A stretch of DNA of 64,000 nt from Chthonomonas sp. (lineage in GTDB: Bacteria; Armatimonadota; Fimbriimonadia; Fimbriimonadales; Fimbriimonadaceae). Location: assembly GCA_016788115.1 (NCBI GenBank), contig JAEURR010000003.1:372001-436000 (forward strand), given 5' to 3'. Positions within the stretch are counted from its first letter, which is position 1, and every line of letters begins with the position of its first letter. Positions 1 through 8,433 of this stretch are shown piece after piece. A program made the position numbers and the translations under genes. The notes under the pieces were generated by a model. The model was not told the DNA's origin. It made no database searches and saw only the letters and a list, made by a program, of their open reading frames with translations.

Positions 1-244
1 TAATGAGTAGTGCCACCGGGGCAAAGAATACGCCACCCCCTTGAGCGAGCCCAAACGCGATTCCGCGATTGTACGTCAGCGTGATCTCGAAGATGCCCGG
101 CCAGGGTCCGTGGGTCGATTGGTACAAATCTAGACTCCCGCGAACGTACGCTTTGATCGCCTGGTCAACGGCAAGGAGAATCGCGAACACCGTCAGCACG
201 AAACTGGGCGAGTACGATTTTCGGACGGGGGTCGGCTCACTCAT
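1..244 (-). CDS. lspA: Signal peptidase II (prolipoprotein signal peptidase), N-terminal part
   Basis: Reading the minus strand from an ATG at 244-242 gives an open frame that leaves the window at base 1; about 81 residues are visible. It starts MSEPTPVRKSYSP, enters a hydrophobic segment ending in AVDQAIKAYV (the Asp-Gln of the first conserved LspA box) and later has TYNRGIAFG, matching the N-x-G-x-x-FG box of the family. LspA is a polytopic inner-membrane aspartyl protease that removes lipoprotein signal peptides after diacylglyceryl transfer; its catalytic aspartates would lie beyond the edge. The ATG overlaps the TGA of ileS as ATGA (241-244), so the two are probably translationally coupled, the same ileS-lspA order known from other bacteria. 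Lipoproteins in this window (for example at 19838) are potential substrates. Confidence 0.85.
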   Translation of the reverse strand, partial: MSEPTPVRKSYSPSFVLTVFAILLAVDQAIKAYVRGSLDLYQSTHGPWPGIFEITLTYNRGIAFGLAQGGGVFFAPVALLI

Positions 245-3099
245 GCGAAATGTAACTCGGAAACGGCTTTGGCATCGCGCGCGGACAAGTTAGCGCTTTC
301 GCCATTCTTGAGCGTGACGGCCTGTACATCCGGACGTCGAACGCGACTGCGATCGCATTGAAGATACTCGCTCGCACGGAACTCAATACGGGCATCTTGC
401 ACCAACCATTCAACGCCACTCATCTTGAAATAGTTCGGAAGATCGTCACCAAACGAAGCAAGCAAGTCGGCCGCATCCTGGGTGACCCCCAACCGCACTA
501 TCACGTCTTGCGAGTTCTTCGGCAATTCCTCGGACTTGGACGCATCGAGCGCCGCAAAGACTTCGCCCCGCAGTTCAAGCAGTTGGGCGAACCGAGTCTG
601 GATCGCATTGCCGCCGATCTCTTCGATCCGTGCTTCGCTGGGCCGTTCAAGAGTCTCCATATGGACCGACGGCAGCCGATTCGGGATCGGCAGTCGCCCA
701 TAGACTTCCTCAGCCGTGTGGGCAAGGATCGGCGCGAGGAGCTTGACGAGGCGCACAAGGACGTACAGGCTTGCCGCCTGCGCGCTCTGCCGCGACGGCC
801 ACTGGGGCCCGTCGCAGTACATCCGATCTTTGATCGCGTCCAGGTAAAAGCGACTCAATTCGACCGCACAGAAGTTGTGCACAGCTCGGGTGACAGCGGC
901 GAAATCGTACCGCTCGTACGCGTCCATGCAGTCCGCAACCAGTAAATCGGTCTGCTCCATGACCCAGATGTCCAGGTCGTGTGTCGCGGCTGCGCCCGAA
1001 TCCACGGAAAAGCCTTCGAGGTTGCCGAGCAAGAACCGCATCGTATTTCGAACCGATCGGTAGCTCTCGCCCGCTTGCCGGAAGATGTTTTCTCCAAAGC
1101 GCACGTCGTCTTGGTAGTCCACGCTCGCCGCCCAGTAGCGGAGCACGTCGGCACCGGCGGTATTGCACGCCTCGACCGGGTCCACCACATTGCCCTTGCG
1201 CTTGGACATCTTTTCCATCTGCTCGTCGAGCACCATGCCGTGGGTGACGACCTGGCGGTATGGAGCTCCGTCGCGACACGCCGTGCCCAAGATAAGCGAG
1301 GCGTTGAACCATCCCCGATGCTGGTCGCTCCCTTCCAGATACAGGTCAGCGGGCCAGTGATCTTTCCAGCGAGGCTCAACATTGCCCTCCAGCACGCACA
1401 GGCTGGTCGAACCACTGTCGAACCACACGTCGAAGACGTCCGTCTCTTTCGTGAATTCAGTCTCGCCCGTCTCAGGGTGCTTGAAACCCGCGGGCAGGAT
1501 TTCGCTCGGTTCGCGAACGAACCATGCGTCGCTACCTTCGGTCTCCACCAGCTTGGCGACTGCTTCGATCGCCACGGAATCCAGCACCGGTTGACCACTC
1601 TTCTTGCCGTAGAACACCGGAATGCCGACACCCCACGGGCGCTGGCGCGAGATGCACCAATCGGGTCGGCCCTCGATCATTGAGCCGATCCGGTTCTTTG
1701 CATTGGCCGGGTACCACTGCACCGTCTCAATCTCACGCAGCATGGTCTTGCGCAGATCGCCTTCGTCCATGCTGATGAACCACTGCTCGGTGGTGCGGAA
1801 GATAACGGGCTGCTCGTCACGCTCGGCGTGCGGATACGTGTGCTCGTAGTCCGATACGGCTAGCAAGGCACCCGACTCCTTGAGGTTTTCAATGATCGGC
1901 GGCACCGCCTTGGCGTAGTACAGCCCTGCAAACGGGCCTGCCTCGTCGGTCAATATGCCCTCGCCATTGACGGGGCACAAAATGGGCAGGTTGTGCTTGA
2001 GTCCGGTGATGAAGTCCTCGCGACCGTGACCCGGAGCCGTATGGACCACGCCGGTGCCGTCTTCGGTGGTGACGTAGTCGGCGGTCACGGCTCGCGACGC
2101 TCGATCCAGGAACGGGTGCTGGAAGGTGACGTCGGTGACGTCTTCACCCGGAATCACGGCCAACTCTTGGTAGTCCGTGATCCCGATCGCCGCCATGGTT
2201 CGTTCGGCCAACGACTGGAGCACCAGATAGTGCCTATCGCCGGCTCGCAGCACTGCGTACAGATACTCTGGATGGAACGCGCATGCCACGTTCGCGGGCA
2301 ACGTCCAAGCCGTCGTCGTCCAGATGATGGTGTGCAGGCGGGGGTAATGCGCGAACCGATGGTGGGGGTCGTCTTTCAGCTCGAAGGCGACGTAGATCGC
2401 CTTCGAAGTGACCGTCTTGTAGACGATCTCAGTGTCGGCAAGCGCGGTGCGGCTGGTCGGGCTCCACAGCACGGGCCGCAACCCCTTATAGATCAGATCT
2501 CGGGCCACCGCGCGCGCAAACACGCGGACGATCTCGGCTTCGAACCGATAGTCCATCGTCGTGTACGGACGGTCCCACATGCCGAAGATCCCCAGACGCT
2601 GAAACTGCTCGGTTTGGACGTCGATGTAGCGCGCCGCATGCGCGCGGCAACGCTGACGGAGTTCGACGATCTCGGCCTTGAGCCGGTTAATGAGCGTCTG
2701 CTCACCCGGCTTTTCGGCGAAGCCCAGCCGCTGCAGCGCCACCGGATCGGACTTGACCTCTTCGGCCCACGCACGGAGGACAGCCGTCTCAATCGGCAGA
2801 CCGTGGTTGTCGTAACCGGGCACGTAGGGACAACGGAATCCCATGAGCGAACGGCTCTTCAAGACGAAGTCTTTCAGCAGCTTGTTCAGCGCCGTGCCGT
2901 TGTGGATGGGCCCGTTCGTGTACGGCGGTCCATCGTGGAGCACGAAGGATTTGGCGTCCTTGCGGCTCTCCTGCAAAAGGTTGTAGATCTGAATCTCGGC
3001 CCAGCGGCGCTGCAACTCGGGTTCGCGCGTGGCCAGGTCCGCCTTCATCGGGATGGTGAAGTCGGCATTGGGGAGATTCAGAGTCTGCTTCCAGTCCAT
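241..3099 (-). CDS. ileS: Isoleucyl-tRNA synthetase
   Basis: A 952-residue class I aminoacyl-tRNA synthetase that charges tRNA-Ile in the cytoplasm. The signature region reads PYTNGPIHNGTALNK (HIGH-box equivalent H66-N-G-T69), then the GYDNHGLPIE segment, the editing-domain TTTAWTLPANVA segment and the KMSKR loop near residue 630. The length is normal. The extreme C-terminus looks like the usual zinc-knuckle domain but keeps only one of four cysteines: C915 is followed by S918, and the second pair is S939/D942. Zinc binding there is therefore unlikely, although the surrounding scaffold (RRPDV, NGES) is retained. The gene lies 42 bp downstream of serS and overlaps lspA by 4 nt, suggesting a serS-ileS-lspA transcript. 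Confidence 0.97.
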   Translation of the reverse strand: MDWKQTLNLPNADFTIPMKADLATREPELQRRWAEIQIYNLLQESRKDAKSFVLHDGPPYTNGPIHNGTALNKLLKDFVLKSRSLMGFRCPYVPGYDNHGLPIETAVLRAWAEEVKSDPVALQRLGFAEKPGEQTLINRLKAEIVELRQRCRAHAARYIDVQTEQFQRLGIFGMWDRPYTTMDYRFEAEIVRVFARAVARDLIYKGLRPVLWSPTSRTALADTEIVYKTVTSKAIYVAFELKDDPHHRFAHYPRLHTIIWTTTAWTLPANVACAFHPEYLYAVLRAGDRHYLVLQSLAERTMAAIGITDYQELAVIPGEDVTDVTFQHPFLDRASRAVTADYVTTEDGTGVVHTAPGHGREDFITGLKHNLPILCPVNGEGILTDEAGPFAGLYYAKAVPPIIENLKESGALLAVSDYEHTYPHAERDEQPVIFRTTEQWFISMDEGDLRKTMLREIETVQWYPANAKNRIGSMIEGRPDWCISRQRPWGVGIPVFYGKKSGQPVLDSVAIEAVAKLVETEGSDAWFVREPSEILPAGFKHPETGETEFTKETDVFDVWFDSGSTSLCVLEGNVEPRWKDHWPADLYLEGSDQHRGWFNASLILGTACRDGAPYRQVVTHGMVLDEQMEKMSKRKGNVVDPVEACNTAGADVLRYWAASVDYQDDVRFGENIFRQAGESYRSVRNTMRFLLGNLEGFSVDSGAAATHDLDIWVMEQTDLLVADCMDAYERYDFAAVTRAVHNFCAVELSRFYLDAIKDRMYCDGPQWPSRQSAQAASLYVLVRLVKLLAPILAHTAEEVYGRLPIPNRLPSVHMETLERPSEARIEEIGGNAIQTRFAQLLELRGEVFAALDASKSEELPKNSQDVIVRLGVTQDAADLLASFGDDLPNYFKMSGVEWLVQDARIEFRASEYLQCDRSRVRRPDVQAVTLKNGESANLSARDAKAVSELHFA

Positions 3100-3141
3100 G
3101 GGAAGCTGGCAGTTTACCTGGCAGCCTGCTTCGGGCCTGGG

Positions 3142-4416
3142 TTAGACCGTGATGGCGTCCGCACCGATATAGGGTCGCAGCGGCTCGGGGATGCGGATTC
3201 CGAACCCCGGCTCTGCGTACTGCTCCACAAGGGTGGCGAACAGACGCGGACATGCGAGTCCAGATCCATTCAGCACGTGCACGAATTCGGGCGATTCACC
3301 CTGTCCACGGCGGAACCGAATGTTGGCGCGGCGGGCTTGGAACGTCTCGAAGTTCGAACACGACGAGACTTCCAAGAACTTTTGCATGCCCGGCGACCAG
3401 ATCTCGATGTCGTAACACTTCGCGTTGCTAAAACTCATCTCCGGGCCGCAAAGCAACACCACGCGGTAGTGGATTCCCAGCGCTTGGAGCACGCTCTCCG
3501 CATCCTCCACCATGCTTTCGAGTTCGTCGTAGCTGTTCTCAGGCAAAGCCAGCTTCACGAGTTCGACCTTATCGAACTGGTGGACTCGCTGAATGCCACG
3601 CGTGTCCTTGCCCGCGGCTCCAGACTCGCGTCGGAAGCACGCGCTGTAAGCGGCCATCCGCAATGGCAGCTGGGACACTTCCAGGATCTCGTCCCGATAC
3701 AGATTCGTGACCGGAACCTCGGCGGTGGGGATCAAGAAGAGGTCGTCATCGACCCGATACAGGTCTTCCTCAAACTTCGGCAATTGGCCGGTTCCGTACA
3801 GGCTCGCTGAATTGACAATGTACGGGGGAAAGATCTCGCGGTAACCACGCTGCAGCGTCTGGTGGTCAATCATGTAATTGAACAGGGCACGCTGTAGCCG
3901 CGCACCCCAACCCGTGTAGACCACGAAGCCGCTCCCGCTGATCTTCGAAGCGCGCGGTAGGTCCAGCATGTCGAACTGCTCGGCCCACACCCAGTGAGGC
4001 ATGGGCTCGTGATCAAGTTGAGCGGGCTCGCCCCATGTGCGCACCACGACATTGTCGTTCTCATCCTTGCCAGCAGGCACCGAGTCGTGCGGCAGATTTG
4101 GGAACGAGTAGTCGAGATGCTTGAGCTGCGCTTCAAGCTGACGCTCCTGCTCCTCAAGCTCTTTGATGGTGGATTTCAAGCTGGCCGTCTGTGCCTTGGC
4201 GGCTTCCGCCTCGTCGCGCTTGCCTTGGCCCATGAGCTGACCGATGGTCTTGCTGATTTGGTTCGACTCCTGATTCTTCGAGTCCAGTTCGTGTTTGGCG
4301 ACGCGCCACGCATCGTAGGTGGTTTGCCACTCGGAGAGCGGGATCGCGATCCCCTTTTTCGCGGCGCCGGCGGCCACTTGATCGGGGTGTTCTCGAAGCA
4401 GTTTTCGGTCCAGCAT
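3142..4416 (-). CDS. serS: Seryl-tRNA synthetase
   Basis: A 424-residue class II synthetase that charges tRNA-Ser and supplies Ser-tRNA(Sec) where selenocysteine is used. The N-terminal third (residues about 30-105) is the charged helical arm that forms the tRNA-binding coiled coil. The catalytic core has TAEVPVTN at 231-238, motif 2 FRRESGAAGKDTRG at 261-274 and motif 3 around NGSGLACPRLFATLVE (383-398). Length and motifs are typical. A TACATT hexamer on the minus strand lies 8 nt before the ATG, so transcription probably starts at or very near the start codon. The promoter is back to back with that of tatD. Confidence 0.97.
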   Translation of the reverse strand: MLDRKLLREHPDQVAAGAAKKGIAIPLSEWQTTYDAWRVAKHELDSKNQESNQISKTIGQLMGQGKRDEAEAAKAQTASLKSTIKELEEQERQLEAQLKHLDYSFPNLPHDSVPAGKDENDNVVVRTWGEPAQLDHEPMPHWVWAEQFDMLDLPRASKISGSGFVVYTGWGARLQRALFNYMIDHQTLQRGYREIFPPYIVNSASLYGTGQLPKFEEDLYRVDDDLFLIPTAEVPVTNLYRDEILEVSQLPLRMAAYSACFRRESGAAGKDTRGIQRVHQFDKVELVKLALPENSYDELESMVEDAESVLQALGIHYRVVLLCGPEMSFSNAKCYDIEIWSPGMQKFLEVSSCSNFETFQARRANIRFRRGQGESPEFVHVLNGSGLACPRLFATLVEQYAEPGFGIRIPEPLRPYIGADAITV

Positions 4417-4424
4417 CGTCAGAG

Positions 4425-4446
4425 AATGTACCTGCTCAGGTACAAC
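4425..4446. promoter_or_regulatory. Back-to-back divergent promoter serS / tatD
   Basis: The gap between the two genes contains the palindrome TGTACCTgctcAGGTACA (4427-4444, 7-bp arms). Its two ends supply a minus-strand TACATT (4425-4430) 8 nt before serS and a plus-strand TACAAC (4441-4446) 11 nt before tatD, each matching a sigma-70 -10 box. No clear -35 is visible. The palindrome could be only the promoter pair or also an operator. Confidence 0.5.
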
Positions 4447-4457
4447 CCGAGTCGCCC

Positions 4458-5300
4458 ATGAGGCTCTTCGACACCCACTGTCACCTCTACACCGAATCGG
4501 CCCTTCCGGATGCCGCTGCGGCTATCCATCAGGCGAGCGAGGCCGGCGTCGACCGGCTGACAGTCATCGGGATCGATCTGGAGACAACCCGGCAGGCCAT
4601 CGCGATGGCCGACCGGTTCCCGGGAGTCTACGCCACCGCCGGATGGCACCCAAACCACGCGGCCACATTCACTCCAGACGTATTTCGCGAGCTACAAGAG
4701 CTCGCGCGGCACCCCAAGGTTGTCGCGGTCGGCGAGTGCGGGCTCGACTTCCATTGGGACTACGCGACTCTGGAGCAACAGATTCACTGCTTGGACGTTC
4801 AGCTGGATTGGGCGGAGAGCAGCGGACTGCCGGTCGTGTTCCATTGCCGCGAAGCCGTTGATGCGCTGATTCAGCATCTTCAGAAACGGAACTGGACGCA
4901 TGCGTGCGTGTGGCACTGCTTCTCAGGCAACGAAGCTCAGGCCGAGGTGGTTCTACAAATGGGTAGCTACCTGGGTGTCGATGGGCCCGTGACCTTCCCG
5001 AAATCGGAGCTCACGCGAGTCGTCTTCGCGAAGGCACCACGAGATCGCGTTTTGTTAGAAACTGATGCGCCATACCTTGCGCCCGTGCCCATGCGCAGCA
5101 AGTCAAATCATCCCGCGTACTTGGTCCACGTGAACGACAAAATCGCCGAACTGTGGTCCGTCACTCCCGCCGAGTCGGCTAGAATCACTACGGCCAATGC
5201 GATGCGTTTCTATCGGCTGGAGGATGAGTCTGTGCGCCCTGATGGGGCTGCCACTGGCCAGCCGCATGGCCACAGCGCAGGCCCCGATCACGACCGGTGA
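4458..5300 (+). CDS. tatD: TatD-family metal-dependent hydrolase (DNase)
   Basis: A 280-residue TIM-barrel amidohydrolase-like enzyme of the TatD family, whose members are 3'-5' DNases or RNases in DNA repair and RNA quality control. Visible metal ligands are D5, H7 and H9 in FDTHCHL, E93 in GECGLDF, H129 in FHCREA, H153 in WHCFSG and D203 in ETDAPYL. The first ~255 residues match the usual family length; the last ~25 residues are extra, polar and low in complexity. They arise because the frame runs about 100 bp into the start of the next gene, so they may be neutral. The gene is divergent from serS. Confidence 0.95.
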   Translation: MRLFDTHCHLYTESALPDAAAAIHQASEAGVDRLTVIGIDLETTRQAIAMADRFPGVYATAGWHPNHAATFTPDVFRELQELARHPKVVAVGECGLDFHWDYATLEQQIHCLDVQLDWAESSGLPVVFHCREAVDALIQHLQKRNWTHACVWHCFSGNEAQAEVVLQMGSYLGVDGPVTFPKSELTRVVFAKAPRDRVLLETDAPYLAPVPMRSKSNHPAYLVHVNDKIAELWSVTPAESARITTANAMRFYRLEDESVRPDGAATGQPHGHSAGPDHDR

Positions 5301-6876
5301 ACACTCTCTCTTAGAGCGTGCGGTGCAGCCGCACCGCGAGAAGATTCTCCTCGTGCCGCTGGACGATCGGCCAGCCACCACCCAGTTTGCCCAGATGATC
5401 GGTGCGATCGCCAACGTCCAGGTCGATACGCCCCCGGCCGATATGCTCGGGCGGTTCGTGGTTCCGGGCCAGCCCGATGAGATCCTACGCTGGATGGCAA
5501 CCCAAGACCTCGGCGCATACCAATCGGTGATCGTGAACACCGAGATGATCGCCTACGGCGGCCTCATTGCCTCTCGAACGGACTCTACAGCGTACGATGC
5601 GGCAATCGTGCGGTTGCGGCGGTTGTGGGGTCTGCGCAAGGCCAACCCCGGCACGAAGTTTTACGCTTTCACTTCGATCCAGCGCATTGCACCCACGGCC
5701 CTCTCCACGAACGCCAACTGGCGAACGGCCCTCAGCGACCTGGTGATCCTCAAGTCTTCGATTGGCGGCAAGCCCACCCCGAAGCAGGTGGACCGAGCTC
5801 GCGCATTGCGAGATCGGATTCCGAGTGGCGCGGTCGAGCAGTACTACGCGACGCGCGACCGGAACCACCGAGTCCAGCAGGAACTCTTGCGGATGGTGGC
5901 GGCCAAGGCGTTTGACTACATGGTCCTCGGCCAAGACGACGCCCAGCCAGTCGGCCCCCACAGCGGAGAAAGTCGGCGTCTGCAATCGCTCGCGGATCGG
6001 CTGAAGGTCAATGACAAGGTCTATTTCTGCGAAGGGATCGACCAGCACAGCAACGTATTGGTGTGTCGGTCGTTGCTCGCCGAGCACGGCTGGTCCCCCC
6101 GGGTCCGAGTCGTCTTCGCCGATTCGATCGGCAAAAACAAGATTGCTCCGTACGAGTCGGATCACGTAGAAAACAGCCTGCTTGATCAGCTTGAGGCGAG
6201 CGGGGCGCGGGCCGCACGCGGCGACGAGTCTGCCGAGTTTTCGCTCTACGTGAACACGCCTGACCCACGGCCCGACCACTTCGAGCAGTTTCTGAACCAG
6301 ATGATCGACGAAATTGACCAGGGATTCCCGGTCGCGGTTGCCGACATCAACCTGGGCTACACAGGGACTGGCGACCCGCGTCTCTTTGATGCGTTGCAGC
6401 AGACCGGGCGCTGGATGAAGTTGCTCGCCTATGCAGGATGGAATACCGCGGGGAACACGATGGGCACGACGATCCCTGCCGCGACGGTGTACCTGTTGGC
6501 GCGGCGATTCGATGCGGACCCACTGGCGCGAGAGCTCAGCCAGCGCGCGTTCCTCCTGCATCGGATGGTCAACGACTTCGAGTACCACCGCTTCGTCCGG
6601 CCCGAGGCGTACGCCCTCCAGCGGCAGATGGGAGTTGAAAAGGAAGAGACATACGGGACCGCGTTTGACGCGCTGAACAGCTTCGTCCGCCGAGACATGA
6701 CCCAGCGAGTGATGTCCGCATTCAATAGCCAGTTTCTGGGCAAGCGGTTCTTCGCCGACACCAAGGAGTACGAGATCGGGGGTATTCGCGGGCTCTCGGT
6801 TGACCTTCCTTGGCCACGTGCCTACGAGGTCCGGATCGGGTTCCAGTTGGTCGCGCACGAGGCATCTGAGCGATGA
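5197..6876 (+). CDS. Secreted DUF4127-type protein
   Basis: 559 residues with a probable Sec signal peptide (positively charged start, hydrophobic core, cleavage near ATAQA). The mature part begins KILLVPLDDRPATTQF, the hallmark opening of the DUF4127 family (uncharacterised bacterial proteins), and continues with TEMIAYGGLIASR and a Gly/Asn-rich stretch WNTAGNTMGTTIP near residue 410 that resembles a ligand-binding region. I know no established reaction for the family. The start overlaps tatD by about 100 bp; an internal ATG at 5224 preceded by GGAGG is an alternative but gives a poorer signal peptide. The stop overlaps the next gene by 4 nt (ATGA), so the two are probably co-expressed. Confidence 0.75.
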   Translation: MRCVSIGWRMSLCALMGLPLASRMATAQAPITTGEHSLLERAVQPHREKILLVPLDDRPATTQFAQMIGAIANVQVDTPPADMLGRFVVPGQPDEILRWMATQDLGAYQSVIVNTEMIAYGGLIASRTDSTAYDAAIVRLRRLWGLRKANPGTKFYAFTSIQRIAPTALSTNANWRTALSDLVILKSSIGGKPTPKQVDRARALRDRIPSGAVEQYYATRDRNHRVQQELLRMVAAKAFDYMVLGQDDAQPVGPHSGESRRLQSLADRLKVNDKVYFCEGIDQHSNVLVCRSLLAEHGWSPRVRVVFADSIGKNKIAPYESDHVENSLLDQLEASGARAARGDESAEFSLYVNTPDPRPDHFEQFLNQMIDEIDQGFPVAVADINLGYTGTGDPRLFDALQQTGRWMKLLAYAGWNTAGNTMGTTIPAATVYLLARRFDADPLARELSQRAFLLHRMVNDFEYHRFVRPEAYALQRQMGVEKEETYGTAFDALNSFVRRDMTQRVMSAFNSQFLGKRFFADTKEYEIGGIRGLSVDLPWPRAYEVRIGFQLVAHEASER

Positions 6877-7538
6877 CCCCTGGCGAGCGTGGTTTTCTGG
6901 CGTACGCCTTTGACCTGGAAGTCGGCAAGCGCCATGCCTGTGTTTATGTGCCGCCCTCGTGGGATGGCAAGAGTCCGATGGCGACGATCTTGTACTTGCA
7001 CGGTCGGGGGGAATCGGGGACCGATGGCTTGCGGCAGATCCTGATTGGGCTTCCGTCGGCGATCATCGATGCGAGCCACCGCTGGCCGTTCATGGTCATT
7101 GCACCGCAGAAGCCGGATATGGACGCGGAGTGGTTTGACCAACGCGGGTGGCTGGACATGATGCTGGAATGGGCCGAGAAGCGCTGGCCGAGCGATCCCC
7201 ACCGTCGGTACTTGACCGGACTGAGCCAAGGTGGACGCGGCACCTTTAGGCTGGTGAAGTCGCTGCGCTGGCACTTCGCCGCCGCTGCCCCTATTTGCGG
7301 CTGGGTCGATCCTGCCGAAGCAGCCCAGAACTTCCGCTCGATTCCAATCTGGGCGTTCCACGGCATGAAAGACACGGTGGTTCCGCCTGAAGGGAGCATC
7401 CACGCAATCGAGGCGATCAAGGCGGCAGGCGGCGATGCGAAGATCACACTCTATCCGGAGCTGACCCACAACTCGTGGGATGAGGCGTACCGCAAAAGCG
7501 AACTGGCCGAATGGCTCCTCACTCACTCGCTGGACTAG
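6873..7538 (+). CDS. Alpha/beta-hydrolase, esterase/dienelactone-hydrolase-like
   Basis: 221 residues with the alpha/beta-hydrolase pattern: oxyanion segment LYLHGRGESG, nucleophile elbow GLSQGG, acid in FHGMKDTVVP and catalytic histidine in ELTHNSW. The sequence resembles the carboxylesterase/PHB-depolymerase-like group; the substrate cannot be read from sequence. No signal peptide, so it is probably cytoplasmic. It starts inside the stop of the DUF4127 gene (ATGA at 6873-6876) and its last 20 bp overlap the end of the convergent membrane-protein gene. Co-expression with DUF4127 suggests a shared pathway on some ester or amide, which is only inference. Confidence 0.85.
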   Translation: MTPGERGFLAYAFDLEVGKRHACVYVPPSWDGKSPMATILYLHGRGESGTDGLRQILIGLPSAIIDASHRWPFMVIAPQKPDMDAEWFDQRGWLDMMLEWAEKRWPSDPHRRYLTGLSQGGRGTFRLVKSLRWHFAAAAPICGWVDPAEAAQNFRSIPIWAFHGMKDTVVPPEGSIHAIEAIKAAGGDAKITLYPELTHNSWDEAYRKSELAEWLLTHSLD

Positions 7539-8433
7539 CGACGGGCGGAGCGACCGGGTTCTTCTTCGCCTTCGCTGCCGAGTAGATCCCGAACGCCGCA
7601 AGCGACACAGCGAGGATCGTCGCCAGCGCCATCCCGAGCTTTTCTTCCTGGTTCATCGCGAACTGCTTCCAGTTCACGAGTAGCACTGTCAGGCCGATGG
7701 GCAGCAGTGCTGGCAACGCCGCCAAGCTGATGGGGCCAATGCTTAGGCCACTCCCGAATAGCACCAACGCCAAGTACAGCACGAGCACGGGCATGATCCA
7801 CAGTAGCGTCTCGCGAGTGCGCATTTGGAACTTGAAGAGCGCGACGAAGAACATCGCCAGGAAAATGAAATCTGCGGGGCCGATGTACGTGCCCGGGCCA
7901 ACCGCCATCCCCCCGGTACCGCTGGGCAGCACGGTCGGAACCTTGGCCGCGACTGCGTGGAACACTTCCGGCGCGTTTTCGATGATCTGGCGCGGAAGGG
8001 TCGTCGGCTTGAAGATGATGTACATGTCGAAGCCAGCGAGAAAAACGGCCATCGGGGGAATCAGGTTCTTGTCCTTGACGACCGCGGTGATCAATGAGCC
8101 AAGGCCGACGCACCAGATAAGCAGACCAGTCTGGGCGCTCGCATCGAAAAGTGCGGGCAAGAAACCCTCTTTGCCGCTCGATCGCATGAGGAAGTACGAG
8201 ACCGCGTGGAGCGCGACCCCGCTCGCCAAAAACGTGGCAGACAGCTTGGCCGACCAAACGTGCGCTGCCGCGGCGTAAAGCGCCAAGATCGGCACCGCGA
8301 CGAAGACAATTGTGAGCACAATCGAGAGCGCGCTCGCGATACCCACGGGGACCACCATGGACGGCAGGATCAACCGAATCAGGAATAGCAGTAGCACGAT
8401 GACGAGGAATCGCTGGAGCGCGTTTGGCTTCAT
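7519..8433 (-). CDS. Presenilin/signal-peptide-peptidase-like intramembrane aspartyl protease candidate
   Basis: 304 residues and about nine hydrophobic segments. Three motifs of GxGD intramembrane aspartyl proteases occur in the right order: an aspartate in FLAGFDMYIIF (D136, where presenilins have YD), GPADFIFLAMF (D188, where presenilins have GxGDFIF), and ALPALLPIG (PAL at 241-243). The gaps (52 and 53 residues) look similar to those in archaeal presenilin homologues as I remember them. The stretch between the aspartates also ends with a KVPTVLP segment reminiscent of the family. The first glycine pattern is G-P-A-D rather than G-x-G-D, so activity is uncertain. The gene is last in an operon after a GT4 glycosyltransferase (ATGA overlap at 8430-8433). 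The alternative is an uncharacterised membrane protein without protease activity. Confidence 0.65.
   Translation of the reverse strand: MKPNALQRFLVIVLLLFLIRLILPSMVVPVGIASALSIVLTIVFVAVPILALYAAAAHVWSAKLSATFLASGVALHAVSYFLMRSSGKEGFLPALFDASAQTGLLIWCVGLGSLITAVVKDKNLIPPMAVFLAGFDMYIIFKPTTLPRQIIENAPEVFHAVAAKVPTVLPSGTGGMAVGPGTYIGPADFIFLAMFFVALFKFQMRTRETLLWIMPVLVLYLALVLFGSGLSIGPISLAALPALLPIGLTVLLVNWKQFAMNQEEKLGMALATILAVSLAAFGIYSAAKAKKNPVAPPVASPASE

Noticed and set aside
1993-3810. Long plus-strand open frame opposite ileS and serS
   Set aside because: It is the antisense shadow of two confidently identified synthetases; Arg/His/Val-rich composition without motifs.
5485-6858. Minus-strand open frame opposite the DUF4127 gene
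   Set aside because: Antisense shadow of a gene with a recognisable family start.
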